DNA from: CAVZBW01 sp963778465
Lineage (GTDB): Bacteria > Actinomycetota > Acidimicrobiia > Acidimicrobiales > RAAP-2
NCBI GenBank assembly: GCA_963778465.1
Contig: CAVZUK010000003.1
Coordinates: forward strand, 62,001-126,000
Direction: 5' to 3'
Length of the DNA: 64,000 nt
Shown piece after piece: positions 38,851-46,544 of the stretch; position 1 is the first letter of the stretch; each line of letters starts with the position of its first letter. A program made the position numbers and the translations under genes. Below the pieces are notes generated by a model. It was not told the origin of the DNA. It ran no database searches and saw only the letters and a list, made by a program, of their open reading frames with translations.

Positions 38851-39873
38851 ATGACCCTCCAGAGCGAACGCGTCACCGTAGAGCGCCCGGCTCCCGTCTG
38901 CGCCACCGATGTGGGGCAACGGCGCACGACGGACCGGCGCCGGCTGCTGCAGCTCACGCTGGCCGGGCTCTGGCTGATCGACGGGGTGCTCCAGCTACAG
39001 CCCTTCATGTTCACGACCGGCCGGAGCGGGTTCAGCGGGATGCTCAACGCCACGGCAGACGGCAACCCGCAGACCATCGCCCAGTCGATCCACTGGAACG
39101 CCTCGATCGTCTCTTACCACCCGGGCCTCACGAACGGGCTCTTCGCGCTCATCCAAGTCCTCATCGGACTGGGGATCGCGGGCCGGCGGACCGTGAAGCC
39201 CGCCCTGGCCGCCTCCATCGTCTGGTCGCTCGGCGTCTGGTGGTTCGGCGAGGGCCTCGGTGGGGTGCTCCACGGAGACGGAACACCGATCGGCGGAGGC
39301 CCGGGAGCCGTGCTCTTCTACGCCCTCCTTGCGGTGGTCCTGTGGCCCGCCGAGCGTGGCGGGGCACACTCCTTGTCCGTGGCCGCCCGAGGAGTGGGCG
39401 AGGTCGCCTCCAAGGCCATGTGGGCGGTCCTCTGGGCCCTTATGGCGTTCCTCACGATGATCGGCTCGGGGCGGTCGCCTCAGGGCGTCCGCGACGTCAT
39501 CGACCATGCGAGCCAGGGTGAGCCGAGCTGGCTGGCCACCCTGGACCGTCACGTCGAATCCCTCATCTCCCAGCAGGGGCTCACGGTCGCCGTCGTCCTG
39601 ACCGCCACCTTCCTCGTCGTGGCCGTCGCGATCTTCCTCCCTCCACCCTTCGTACGAGCCACCCTGGTCGTGGCGATGGTCACGGCAGCCGTGATCTGGC
39701 TCTTCGGTCAGAACCTCGGAATGATCCTCGCGGGTGGCGCGACCGACCCCAATTCCGGTCCTCTCCTCGTCGTGCTGGCCCTCGCCTATTGGCCGTTGCG
39801 GCCACATCCCGCGACCCAGGCCGCGTCCACGCCGGGGATTGGGACCGCCGGCCAGCTCGCGAAGGCGGTCTGA
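38851..39873 (+). CDS. Multi-pass membrane protein of the copper island, function unknown
   Basis: 340 residues with about eight hydrophobic segments. After a 30-residue polar N-terminus comes LLQLTLAGLWLIDGVLQLQP, and later VWWFGEGLGGVLHGDGTP and VIWLFGQNLGMILAGGATDP. The conserved Trp, His and Gly clusters between helices could bind metal or haem, which is inference only. I recognise no named family. ATG 38851 is the first gene of a four-gene plus-strand operon, and the next start is 3 nt after its stop. Confidence 0.7.
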   Translation: MTLQSERVTVERPAPVCATDVGQRRTTDRRRLLQLTLAGLWLIDGVLQLQPFMFTTGRSGFSGMLNATADGNPQTIAQSIHWNASIVSYHPGLTNGLFALIQVLIGLGIAGRRTVKPALAASIVWSLGVWWFGEGLGGVLHGDGTPIGGGPGAVLFYALLAVVLWPAERGGAHSLSVAARGVGEVASKAMWAVLWALMAFLTMIGSGRSPQGVRDVIDHASQGEPSWLATLDRHVESLISQQGLTVAVVLTATFLVVAVAIFLPPPFVRATLVVAMVTAAVIWLFGQNLGMILAGGATDPNSGPLLVVLALAYWPLRPHPATQAASTPGIGTAGQLAKAV

Positions 39874-39876
39874 CCG

Positions 39877-40563
39877 GTGTCGGATCCCACGTGGCTCGCG
39901 TACACCTTCGCCGCCCTGATGATCGCGGTGTCCATCTACTGCCTGGTGCGGTCGGTCCTCGCCGCGCGCCTGGGTCGCCGGAACCATTCCGATGTCGACG
40001 TCGCCCACGGGCTCATGGGGTTCGCAATGGTCGGGATGCTCGTCCCGGACTGGAACGTGCTTGCCGTCGGGCTGTGGGAGGCCGTCTTCGCCGTCATGGC
40101 GCTGTATTTCCTGTACTTCACCCTGCGGCACGTGGCCAACAACGGGCTTCGGGCGTCTGCCGGTCCGGACCATGTGGCGCACCCGCTCATCCACATGGTC
40201 ATGGCCTGTTCGATGCTCTACATGTACTGGTTGGGCACGCCGACGTCGTCCTCGGAACACATGACGGGCATGTCGACCTCCGGCGCTCCGAGCGTGGGCG
40301 ACCCGCTCCTTACGTTGTTCCTCGTCGTCGTGCTGCTCGGATCGGCCGTCCGGCAGCTCGACGCGATCGGGAAGGTCTCACGGTCGAGGATCGTGGCGCT
40401 CTCCGCAGTCGGTGCGGGCTCGGCACCGACCTGCGAGGCGATCGGGAGCAGGGAGCCGACTGAGGAGCGGGGCGAAGAGCACCCGGTAGCCCCACGACTC
40501 GAGGTCGCGTGCCACATCGCCATGTGTGTGACGATGGCTTATATGCTCGTCGGAATGGTGTGA
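39877..40563 (+). CDS. DUF5134-type membrane protein
   Basis: 228 residues, about six membrane segments. Features are DVAHGLMGFAMVGMLVPDWN and a Met/His-rich region: HPLIHMVMACSMLYMYWLGT, then SSEHMTGMSTSG. Methionine-rich loops of this type are common in copper-handling membrane proteins. I believe the mycobacterial copper operon csoR-Rv0968-ctpV-Rv0970 contains a relative (Rv0970), which is recall rather than a search. GTG 39877 follows the previous stop by 3 nt. The stop is directly followed by the repressor gene. Confidence 0.72.
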   Translation: MSDPTWLAYTFAALMIAVSIYCLVRSVLAARLGRRNHSDVDVAHGLMGFAMVGMLVPDWNVLAVGLWEAVFAVMALYFLYFTLRHVANNGLRASAGPDHVAHPLIHMVMACSMLYMYWLGTPTSSSEHMTGMSTSGAPSVGDPLLTLFLVVVLLGSAVRQLDAIGKVSRSRIVALSAVGAGSAPTCEAIGSREPTEERGEEHPVAPRLEVACHIAMCVTMAYMLVGMV

Positions 40564-40581
40564 GTGGGACCTGGGCAATCG

Positions 40582-41070
40582 ATGCCCGAGTCGACGTCGG
40601 CCGCCACTGGACGGGTGCTGGCAATGAGCATGACGACAACGTGCGACAACCCGAGGTGCACGTGCTCGCCGTGCACCTGCGTCGACTGCCGATGCGGCAC
40701 GATGCGGCTCGGTCAGCTCGAGCAAAGGGTGATGGAGATCCTCTGGGAGCGCCCCGGCCAGGAGCGGACCGGCCGGGCAGTTGCCGACCGCCTCCCCGAC
40801 CACGCCTACACCACGGTGGCAACGGTCCTCGACCGTCTGTCCAACAAGGGTCTGCTGCAAAGACGACTCGAGGGTCGCACCGTGCGCTTCGCGGCGGTCA
40901 GCACCCAGGGCGAGCACGGCGCGCAGTTGATGTGGGAGGCATTGGAAGCCAGCGGTGATCCCGACACGACCCTCGAGCGCTTCGCGAGGACCGTGTCCGT
41001 GGATCAGGCCGAGATCTTGCGACAGGCCCTTCCGGGTCCCGCCCGCAAGCCGACGCGATCGCGTCGGTGA
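40582..41070 (+). CDS. BlaI/MecI/CopY-family repressor with N-terminal cysteine cluster
   Basis: 162 residues from ATG 40582; GTG 40564 and ATG 40624 are alternatives. CDNPRCTCSPCTCVDCRCG packs seven cysteines into 18 residues, a metallothionein-like arrangement. The winged helix follows: MRLGQLEQRVMEILWERPGQ, then RLPDHAYTTVATVLDRLSNK with the recognition helix, and GLLQRRLEGRTVRFAAV for the wing. A C-terminal dimerisation helix and a basic tail complete it. In enterococcal CopY the Cu(I) site is a C-terminal CxCx4CxC. Here the Cys cluster is at the opposite end. I infer that copper binding to it releases DNA at the two palindromes. Confidence 0.85.
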   Translation: MPESTSAATGRVLAMSMTTTCDNPRCTCSPCTCVDCRCGTMRLGQLEQRVMEILWERPGQERTGRAVADRLPDHAYTTVATVLDRLSNKGLLQRRLEGRTVRFAAVSTQGEHGAQLMWEALEASGDPDTTLERFARTVSVDQAEILRQALPGPARKPTRSRR

Positions 41071-41105
41071 TCGACCCGTCGGCGAGGCCGCAAAGTGAGG
41101 TAGGA

Positions 41106-41273
41106 GTGCCCGAGTACACCCAGGGAATGATCCTCACCTGCACCCATCAAGAGTGCAACTGCCGGATCGTCATCCAGGCCGAGTGCCACTGTCCGGGGGT
41201 CGCGTCCGACTCGACGTACATGTGCGCCTGCGGGACGCCGCTCCTCCCCCTGGAGGAGCCCACGGGCGCCTAG
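41106..41273 (+). CDS. Small metallothionein-like protein
   Basis: 55 residues. MILTCTHQECNCRIVIQAEC is followed by HCPGVASDSTYMCACGTPLL, giving seven Cys and two His arranged as in short actinobacterial metallothioneins, distinct from cyanobacterial SmtA. It would buffer Cu(I) or Zn(II) in the cytoplasm. GTG 41106 is preferred because GAGG lies 5 nt upstream, and an earlier in-frame start at 41067 would overlap the repressor stop. It is the last gene of the plus-strand copper operon, 12 nt from the convergent lipoprotein gene. Confidence 0.78.
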   Translation: MPEYTQGMILTCTHQECNCRIVIQAECHCPGVASDSTYMCACGTPLLPLEEPTGA

Positions 41274-41285
41274 TCCGGACGGTGG

Positions 41286-41789
41286 TCAGCGCACGGGATT
41301 GCCGGAGGGGCTCACGACGTACCAGAGCCCGCCGAGGTTGTTGATGCCCTGCCCGGTCGCCTGACCCGGTTGGGTGTCGTTGGGCCAGAGGTACAGAGGC
41401 CAACCGTGGTAGGTGACCTGACGGGAACCCCCCGGCCTGGTGGCCAGGCCGAGGAGCTGGGGGTTCACTCCCCTTCCGGCGACCCCCGCACTTACGCCGT
41501 TCGGAAGGGTGAGCGGTGGCCACTGCGCTGCGCAGAGGCCGAAGCACGTCGACCGGCCAGACGCGTCGTCGGGCACAAAGAGATAGAGCGTGTAGCCCTT
41601 GCCGTCGACGAGGATCGTCCCGAGGTTTCCGACCTTCGCCGTGGTGACCTCGTAGGTGGGCCCGCTCGGCCGGGACGTCGTTACGCTCGAGCTCGGCGAC
41701 CCGCCGCCACATGCCGCGAGCGCCAGCGAGGCGAGGGCCAGCGGTGCGGCCCACCGAAGCTGGCGGCGGGTGTGGCCGAACCTGCTCAA
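41286..41789 (-). CDS. Lipoprotein with two COG4315-type secreted repeats
   Basis: 167 residues. The lipobox is LALASLALAACGGG, so the mature protein is anchored by Cys. Two repeats of the secreted-repeat family (PF03640) are visible: LGTILVDGKGYTLYLFVPDD continuing to CFGLCAAQWPPL, and VTYHGWPLYLWPNDTQPGQA continuing to NLGGLWYVVSPSG. The paired Cys in STCFGLC may bind metal or form a disulfide. Function is unknown. TTG 41789 overlaps the SCO stop as TTGA, so it is translationally coupled to that gene. Confidence 0.82.
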   Translation of the reverse strand: MSRFGHTRRQLRWAAPLALASLALAACGGGSPSSSVTTSRPSGPTYEVTTAKVGNLGTILVDGKGYTLYLFVPDDASGRSTCFGLCAAQWPPLTLPNGVSAGVAGRGVNPQLLGLATRPGGSRQVTYHGWPLYLWPNDTQPGQATGQGINNLGGLWYVVSPSGNPVR

Positions 41790-42550
41790 CCAGCGGCCGC
41801 CAGGTTGCGATGCAGCGAGAGTCCGAGGGCGCCGAGGACGGTCGAGGCCGTATAGCTCGGCTTCGCCGGGTGCTCCTGATGCTGGTGTCCGAGCGGCGAG
41901 AGGAAGTGCTCGAGCTTGGGGTTGAGACGGCCCTTGAAGTCGGGGGCAGCACCGTTCACGAACCGCTCGACTCCCTTGGGATCGATGACGACGAAGCCGT
42001 CGGAATGATCGATGTCGTAGGTCAGGGGCTTGCCGGTCAGCCAGTCGATGTCGGGTGGGTTGTCCTCGGGCACCTTCTGGTACGAGAAGCCGAAGAACTT
42101 GGCGATCGTGGCCAGATCTGTCGGCGATTCGGTGACCAGCTGCCAAGTAGCGCCAGTCAGGTTGGCGTACGCGGCAAGCCGGGCGGGATCGTCACGCCCA
42201 GGATCGACCGTCAGCTCGACGATCTCCACCTGCGAGGAGACGTGGTCCTTACTAAGCGCACGCTGGACCTGGTACAGGATACCGGTGGTGAGAGGGCAGA
42301 TGTCCGAGCAGAGCGTCAGGAAGGGAACGAGCACGACAGTCTTTCCGCTCCACGTCGCGAGGCTGACGGGCTGATCGAGCTGGTTGGTGAGAGGGATGTC
42401 CTGAATCGTCGTCGGCACGGACCGATTGATCTGAGCACCCGCGCTCGGCGAGAGCGCGCCCGCCGAGCCGGAGCCGAGCGCGAAGATGAGCAGGCTGACC
42501 ATGGTCGAGATGACGAGCAACGCTCTTCTCGCCTGTCCTCTATCGACCAT
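41786..42550 (-). CDS. SCO1/SenC-family copper chaperone, exported
   Basis: 254 residues. A signal or anchor segment (ALLVISTMVSLLIFALGSGS) precedes a thioredoxin-like domain with the copper-binding CxxxC in VLVPFLTLCSDICPLTTGIL and the distant His in TYDIDHSDGFVVIDPKGVER. SCO proteins deliver copper to CuA of cytochrome oxidase or handle extracytoplasmic thiols. ATG 42550 is chosen for GGGAGG 5 nt upstream; GTG 42553 and TTG 42574 are in frame. It is the first gene behind copper-island promoter 2. Confidence 0.88.
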   Translation of the reverse strand: MVDRGQARRALLVISTMVSLLIFALGSGSAGALSPSAGAQINRSVPTTIQDIPLTNQLDQPVSLATWSGKTVVLVPFLTLCSDICPLTTGILYQVQRALSKDHVSSQVEIVELTVDPGRDDPARLAAYANLTGATWQLVTESPTDLATIAKFFGFSYQKVPEDNPPDIDWLTGKPLTYDIDHSDGFVVIDPKGVERFVNGAAPDFKGRLNPKLEHFLSPLGHQHQEHPAKPSYTASTVLGALGLSLHRNLAAAG

Positions 42551-42583
42551 CACGTCCTCCCGTCCCGTCGGCAACAGCCTGCT

Positions 42584-42613
42584 GTTCTACACGGCGTAGT
42601 AGTAAGGGGTCAA
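42584..42613 (-). promoter_or_regulatory. Copper-island promoter 2 with a second palindromic operator
   Basis: On the minus strand TTGACC (42613-42608) and TAGAAC (42589-42584) are 18 bp apart. TCTACAC-G-GCGTAGT at 42586-42600 matches 12 of 15 positions of the palindrome at 38779-38793 and overlaps the -10. The flanking CTTACTAC and TTTTG are also shared with promoter 1. Confidence 0.7.
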
Positions 42614-42823
42614 AATCGCCCGTCACGGAAAACCGGCCGTCCGGGCGAGTTGGGGCCGCCGGCAGAACGCTCTCGGAGCATGCAGGAGTCCCTTCGGGAT
42701 TAGGACGCCCTCAAATACGATCGTCGTTGCTCCTACAATACGGTGGTGCTTCCCGGGATGGAGGTCGGTCGGCGACCAGAGCGGGCGTACCGCCCGCATC
42801 CCACCGGGTGAACCCCACTAATC

Positions 42824-44395
42824 ATGTCACCGACGGCATCCGGAAGACGCATCGCGAACGTCCCGCGCGGGCTGTTCGTCGTCTGCCTGGTGGTCGCCCT
42901 GATCGTGATCCTGCCGGTCGTCTTCACGATCGTCCAGGCCTTCCAGGGTGGCTGGTCGGGCGCGTGGGCCTCGATCAAGAACTCCTCCTCGCTCAGCCTC
43001 CTCGGACACACCCTCCTCGTCGCGCTCGTCGCCACGCCTGTCTGCGGGCTCCTCGGGGTCGCGGCCGCGTGGCTGGTCGAGCGGACCCGGCTGCCGGCGC
43101 GCCGCCTCTGGGCACTGTTGCTCGTGGCACCGCTCATGGTGCCCCTGTTCGTGACCAGCTACGCCTGGGCGACGATCGGCACGTGGCTCCAGGGATTCGG
43201 CGGGGCCGCCGGCATCGTCGCCTTCTCCTACTACCCGATCGTCTTCCTCCTGGTCGCCGCCTCCCTCCGGGTCATGGACCCCGCCTTGGAGGAGACCGCC
43301 CGATCACTCGGGCTCGGAGCCTGGAGGACCTTCACCCGCGTCGTGTTACCGCAGATCCAACCTGCGCTCCTCGGGGGACTGCTGCTGGTGGCCCTCGACG
43401 CGCTGGTCGAGTTCGACGCCTTCGTGGCGCTCAAGTACCAGACGTTCACGCTCAACATCTACGCGCAGTACCAGATCAGCTTCAGCGCCTCGGGCGCAGC
43501 CGCCCTCTCGTTCTTCTCCATCGTCTTGTGCCTCGTCGTCCTCCTCATCGAGAACAGCCTCCGTGGCGGTGCCAACTACACCCGGCTGAGCCACGGTGTC
43601 CGCCGGGGCGCCGTGCGCTACGAGCTCGGGCGCAGCGCACCCGTGGTCCTCGTCGGGTTGGGCGTGCTCGTCGCGATCAGCCTCGGCATCCCCGTCGGCA
43701 TGCTCGTCTACTGGTTCACCCAGAGCAGCAGCGCGGCGTTGTCGAGTGCCGCGGCGAACCTGCAGTACCTGTGGCCCGCCACCTTGACCTCGATCCTGCT
43801 CGGGCTCGGCGCCGCCGTCGTGGCTCTCCTCCTCGCCCTGCCGATGGCCATCCTGGCGGTGCGTTACAAAGGAAGGGTCTCGACCCTGCTCGAGCGGAGC
43901 GTGTACCTGTCCTTCGCGCTGCCCGACCTCGTGGCCGGCATCGCGCTCGCGTACGCCGCAAGCCACTACGTACGGCCCCTCTACGGCAGCGTGGCCCTAC
44001 TCGTCCTCGCGGAGGCCATGTTGTTCGTGCCCTTCGCCGTGGTGGCCCTGCGCAGCACCCTCGGGCTGATCGAGCCGGCCATGGAGGAGTCGGCGCGCGC
44101 TCTCGGCCTCGGACCTCTCCGCACGCTCTGGAGAGTCACCGTGCCGCTCGTGCGGCCCGGCCTGGCTGCGGGCGCCGTGCTGGTGTTCGCCTTCGTGCTC
44201 GGCGACCTCTCCACCGCACAGATCCTGCTACCGCCGAGCATGTACACCCTCGGCACGCAATTCTGGGCGAACAGCCGCACCGTGGCCTTCGCTGCCGCGG
44301 CGCCCTACGGGGCGGTCCTGATCGTGCTCGCCCTCACCGCCACCTACGTGCTCATGAGCCGCTTCGGCAGGACCCGCGCGACGGGAGGGACCTGA
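42824..44395 (+). CDS. ABC importer permease, two fused BPD_transp_1 domains (ferric-iron type)
   Basis: 523 residues with about twelve membrane segments in two homologous halves. Each half has its EAA loop: LEETARSLGLGAWRTFTRVV at about residue 152 and MEESARALGLGPLRTLWRVT at about 420. Such fused permeases (FbpB, SfuB) belong to ferric-iron importers, and related ones carry thiamine or phosphonates. ATG 42824 follows a 273-bp gap that holds the SCO promoter but no IdeR box I can recognise. It is followed at 1 nt by the ATPase. Confidence 0.88.
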   Translation: MSPTASGRRIANVPRGLFVVCLVVALIVILPVVFTIVQAFQGGWSGAWASIKNSSSLSLLGHTLLVALVATPVCGLLGVAAAWLVERTRLPARRLWALLLVAPLMVPLFVTSYAWATIGTWLQGFGGAAGIVAFSYYPIVFLLVAASLRVMDPALEETARSLGLGAWRTFTRVVLPQIQPALLGGLLLVALDALVEFDAFVALKYQTFTLNIYAQYQISFSASGAAALSFFSIVLCLVVLLIENSLRGGANYTRLSHGVRRGAVRYELGRSAPVVLVGLGVLVAISLGIPVGMLVYWFTQSSSAALSSAAANLQYLWPATLTSILLGLGAAVVALLLALPMAILAVRYKGRVSTLLERSVYLSFALPDLVAGIALAYAASHYVRPLYGSVALLVLAEAMLFVPFAVVALRSTLGLIEPAMEESARALGLGPLRTLWRVTVPLVRPGLAAGAVLVFAFVLGDLSTAQILLPPSMYTLGTQFWANSRTVAFAAAAPYGAVLIVLALTATYVLMSRFGRTRATGGT

Positions 44396-44396
44396 G

Positions 44397-45512
44397 GTGG
44401 CCGAGCTCCGATGCCGGGGCGTGGGCAAGGCCTACGGTGCCCGTCTCGTGCTGAGCGGGGTCGACCTCCTCGTCCCCGAGGGCACGCTCACCGCGATCCT
44501 CGGGGCGTCCGGGAGCGGCAAGACGACTCTGCTCCGGCTGATCATCGGGTTCATCGCTCCCGACGAGGGACGCATCGAGGTGGGCGGCGCCGTCGTGGCC
44601 GAGGCACGAGTCCAGCACCTCCCGCCAGAACGCCGCGCCGTCGGCTACGTGGCGCAGGAGGGCGCGCTCTACCCCCACCTCGACGTCGCGGGCAACGTCG
44701 GCTTCGGCCTGCCACGCGCCGAGCGGAAGGCCGGCCGCAGGATCGACGAGATGCTGGCCCTCGTGGGCCTCGGACGTGACTACGCCAGCCGTCTGCCGCA
44801 CGAGCTGTCGGGCGGAGAACAGCGCCGGGTGGCGCTGGCGAGGGCCCTCGCCCCACGTCCCCGGCTGGTGCTGCTGGACGAACCGTTCTCCGGGCTCGAC
44901 GCGGCCCTGCGGGTCGAGACCCGCGAGGCCGTGCTCCATGCCCTCGCCGAGGAGGGGACCACGGCCGTGCTCGTCACGCACGACCAGGCGGAGGCGCTCT
45001 CCATGGGAAGAGAGGTGGCGGTCCTCCGCGACGGGCGACTGGTCCAGACCGCGACGCCCTCCCGCCTCTACGCCGCTCCGGCAGATCTCGAGGTCGCCCG
45101 TTTCGTGGGCGAGGCGGTCGTCATCCCCGGGCAGGCTGCGCGCGGACTCGTCCGGTGCGCGCTCGGAACGTTGCCGATCGCCGACGAGGGCGCCGAGGGT
45201 GCCGTCCACGTCGTGATCCGCCCCGAGCAGATCGACGTCCACCCTCTGCCGGACGGCTCGGTCACCGACGACTGCGCCACCCAGGTGCGGTGCCGGGTGA
45301 CCGGCTGCACCTACTACGGGCCGGAGACCTTGGTGCGGCTCACCCCGGTCGGGACCGGTCTCGACGACGGGGCCGGCACCGACGCGCCGGTCGTGACGGC
45401 CAAGGTGTTCAGCCACCGGGCGCCCCGGGTCGGGGAGCTCGTCGCGTTGGACGTGTCGGGTCCCGTCTCGGTCTACGGGAGCGGCGGCGCCGAAGGGGTC
45501 GAAGACGGATGA
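44397..45512 (+). CDS. ABC importer ATPase (FbpC/PotA-like)
   Basis: 371 residues. Walker A is ILGASGSGKTTLLRLIIG, the Q loop lies in AVGYVAQEGALYPHLDVAGN, the signature is LPHELSGGEQRRVALARALA, and Walker B is LVLLDEPFSGLDAALR with the H loop in VLVTHDQAEALSM. The last 120 residues form a TOBE domain (VIRPEQIDVHPLPDG). GTG 44397 is 1 nt after the permease stop, and its stop overlaps the binding-protein start as ATGA. It powers import of the same substrate. Confidence 0.92.
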   Translation: MAELRCRGVGKAYGARLVLSGVDLLVPEGTLTAILGASGSGKTTLLRLIIGFIAPDEGRIEVGGAVVAEARVQHLPPERRAVGYVAQEGALYPHLDVAGNVGFGLPRAERKAGRRIDEMLALVGLGRDYASRLPHELSGGEQRRVALARALAPRPRLVLLDEPFSGLDAALRVETREAVLHALAEEGTTAVLVTHDQAEALSMGREVAVLRDGRLVQTATPSRLYAAPADLEVARFVGEAVVIPGQAARGLVRCALGTLPIADEGAEGAVHVVIRPEQIDVHPLPDGSVTDDCATQVRCRVTGCTYYGPETLVRLTPVGTGLDDGAGTDAPVVTAKVFSHRAPRVGELVALDVSGPVSVYGSGGAEGVEDG

Positions 45513-46540
45513 GAAGAGGCCGGATCGGTTGGCGCCGGGTCGCGCCGGCGTGCCTCGGGGTGGTCCTCCTGGCCGCGTCGCTCGGCGGGTGCGCGAGCGG
45601 GGGCGACGCCCGCTCCATCGTCCTCTACAACGGTCAGCACCCCCAGCTCACCGACGCCCTGGTCTCGGCATTCACCCGCGAGACCGGCATCCACGTGAGC
45701 GTCCGCACCAACGACGGCGTGGTGCTGGCCGATCAGATCCTCCAGGAGGATGGCGCGTCGCCGGCGGACGTCTACCTCACCGAGAACTCCCCCGAGCTGA
45801 TGGACCTCCAGGAGCACGGGCTGCTGTCCAAGCTGAGCGCGGACGTGCTCGACCAGGTGCCCACCCAGGACAGCTCCCCCTCGGGGCGCTGGGTCGGGGT
45901 GGCCCGGCGCGTGAGCGCCCTCACCTACGACCCGGCCCTGGTCAAGCCCGGCGACCTCCCGACGTCACTGCTCGATCTGGCTCAGCCACAATGGAAGGGC
46001 AAGGTCGCCGTCGCCCCGACCGACTCGGACTTTCTCCCCCTGGTCGGGGCGGTCATCGCGACGTACGGCAAGGCCGAGGCGCAGCAGTGGCTCGCCGGGC
46101 TCAAGCGCAACGCCGAGATCTACCAGGACGACGAGGGGGTGGCGGCCGCCGTCAACCGGGGCGACGTGGCCGCGGGGATCATCAACCAGTACTACTGGTA
46201 CCGGTTACAGCTGGAGGTTGGCAAAGGGGCGATGCACAGCGCGCTCTATTACTTCCCGGACCACAACGTGGGCTCGGTCGAGAACGTCTCCGGTGCGGCC
46301 GTGCTGGCCTCGAGCGCGCACAAACCGGAGGCCGAGGCATTCCTCCGGTTCCTCGTCAGCCCGACCGGTCAGCGCATCATCTCGAACAGCGACGACTTCG
46401 AGTACCCGGCCCGGCCCGGGATCGCCCCCAACCCGGCCCTCACGCCGCTCGACACGATCTCACCGGCGACGATCAACGTCGTGGCGCTCGGCAACGACCA
46501 GCTGGCCGCCCAGCTCGTCCAGCAGGCGGGGCTGGTCTAG
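45509..46540 (+). CDS. Iron(III)-type substrate-binding lipoprotein of the ABC importer
   Basis: 343 residues. Signal peptide plus lipobox LLAASLGGCASG give a lipid-anchored protein. SIVLYNGQHPQLTDALVSAF is the family start of FbpA/FutA-like proteins, and the C-terminal INQYYWYRL provides the paired tyrosines that hold ferric iron. ATG 45509 overlaps the ATPase stop as ATGA. Together with the two preceding genes it forms a complete importer, so iron uptake is the best-supported role. Confidence 0.9.
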   Translation: MRRGRIGWRRVAPACLGVVLLAASLGGCASGGDARSIVLYNGQHPQLTDALVSAFTRETGIHVSVRTNDGVVLADQILQEDGASPADVYLTENSPELMDLQEHGLLSKLSADVLDQVPTQDSSPSGRWVGVARRVSALTYDPALVKPGDLPTSLLDLAQPQWKGKVAVAPTDSDFLPLVGAVIATYGKAEAQQWLAGLKRNAEIYQDDEGVAAAVNRGDVAAGIINQYYWYRLQLEVGKGAMHSALYYFPDHNVGSVENVSGAAVLASSAHKPEAEAFLRFLVSPTGQRIISNSDDFEYPARPGIAPNPALTPLDTISPATINVVALGNDQLAAQLVQQAGLV

Positions 46541-46544
46541 GGCC

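Noticed and set aside
42614..42823. IdeR/Fur box before the iron-type importer
   Set aside because: No TTAGGTTAGSCTAACCTAA-like or Fur-like palindrome is visible in the gap.
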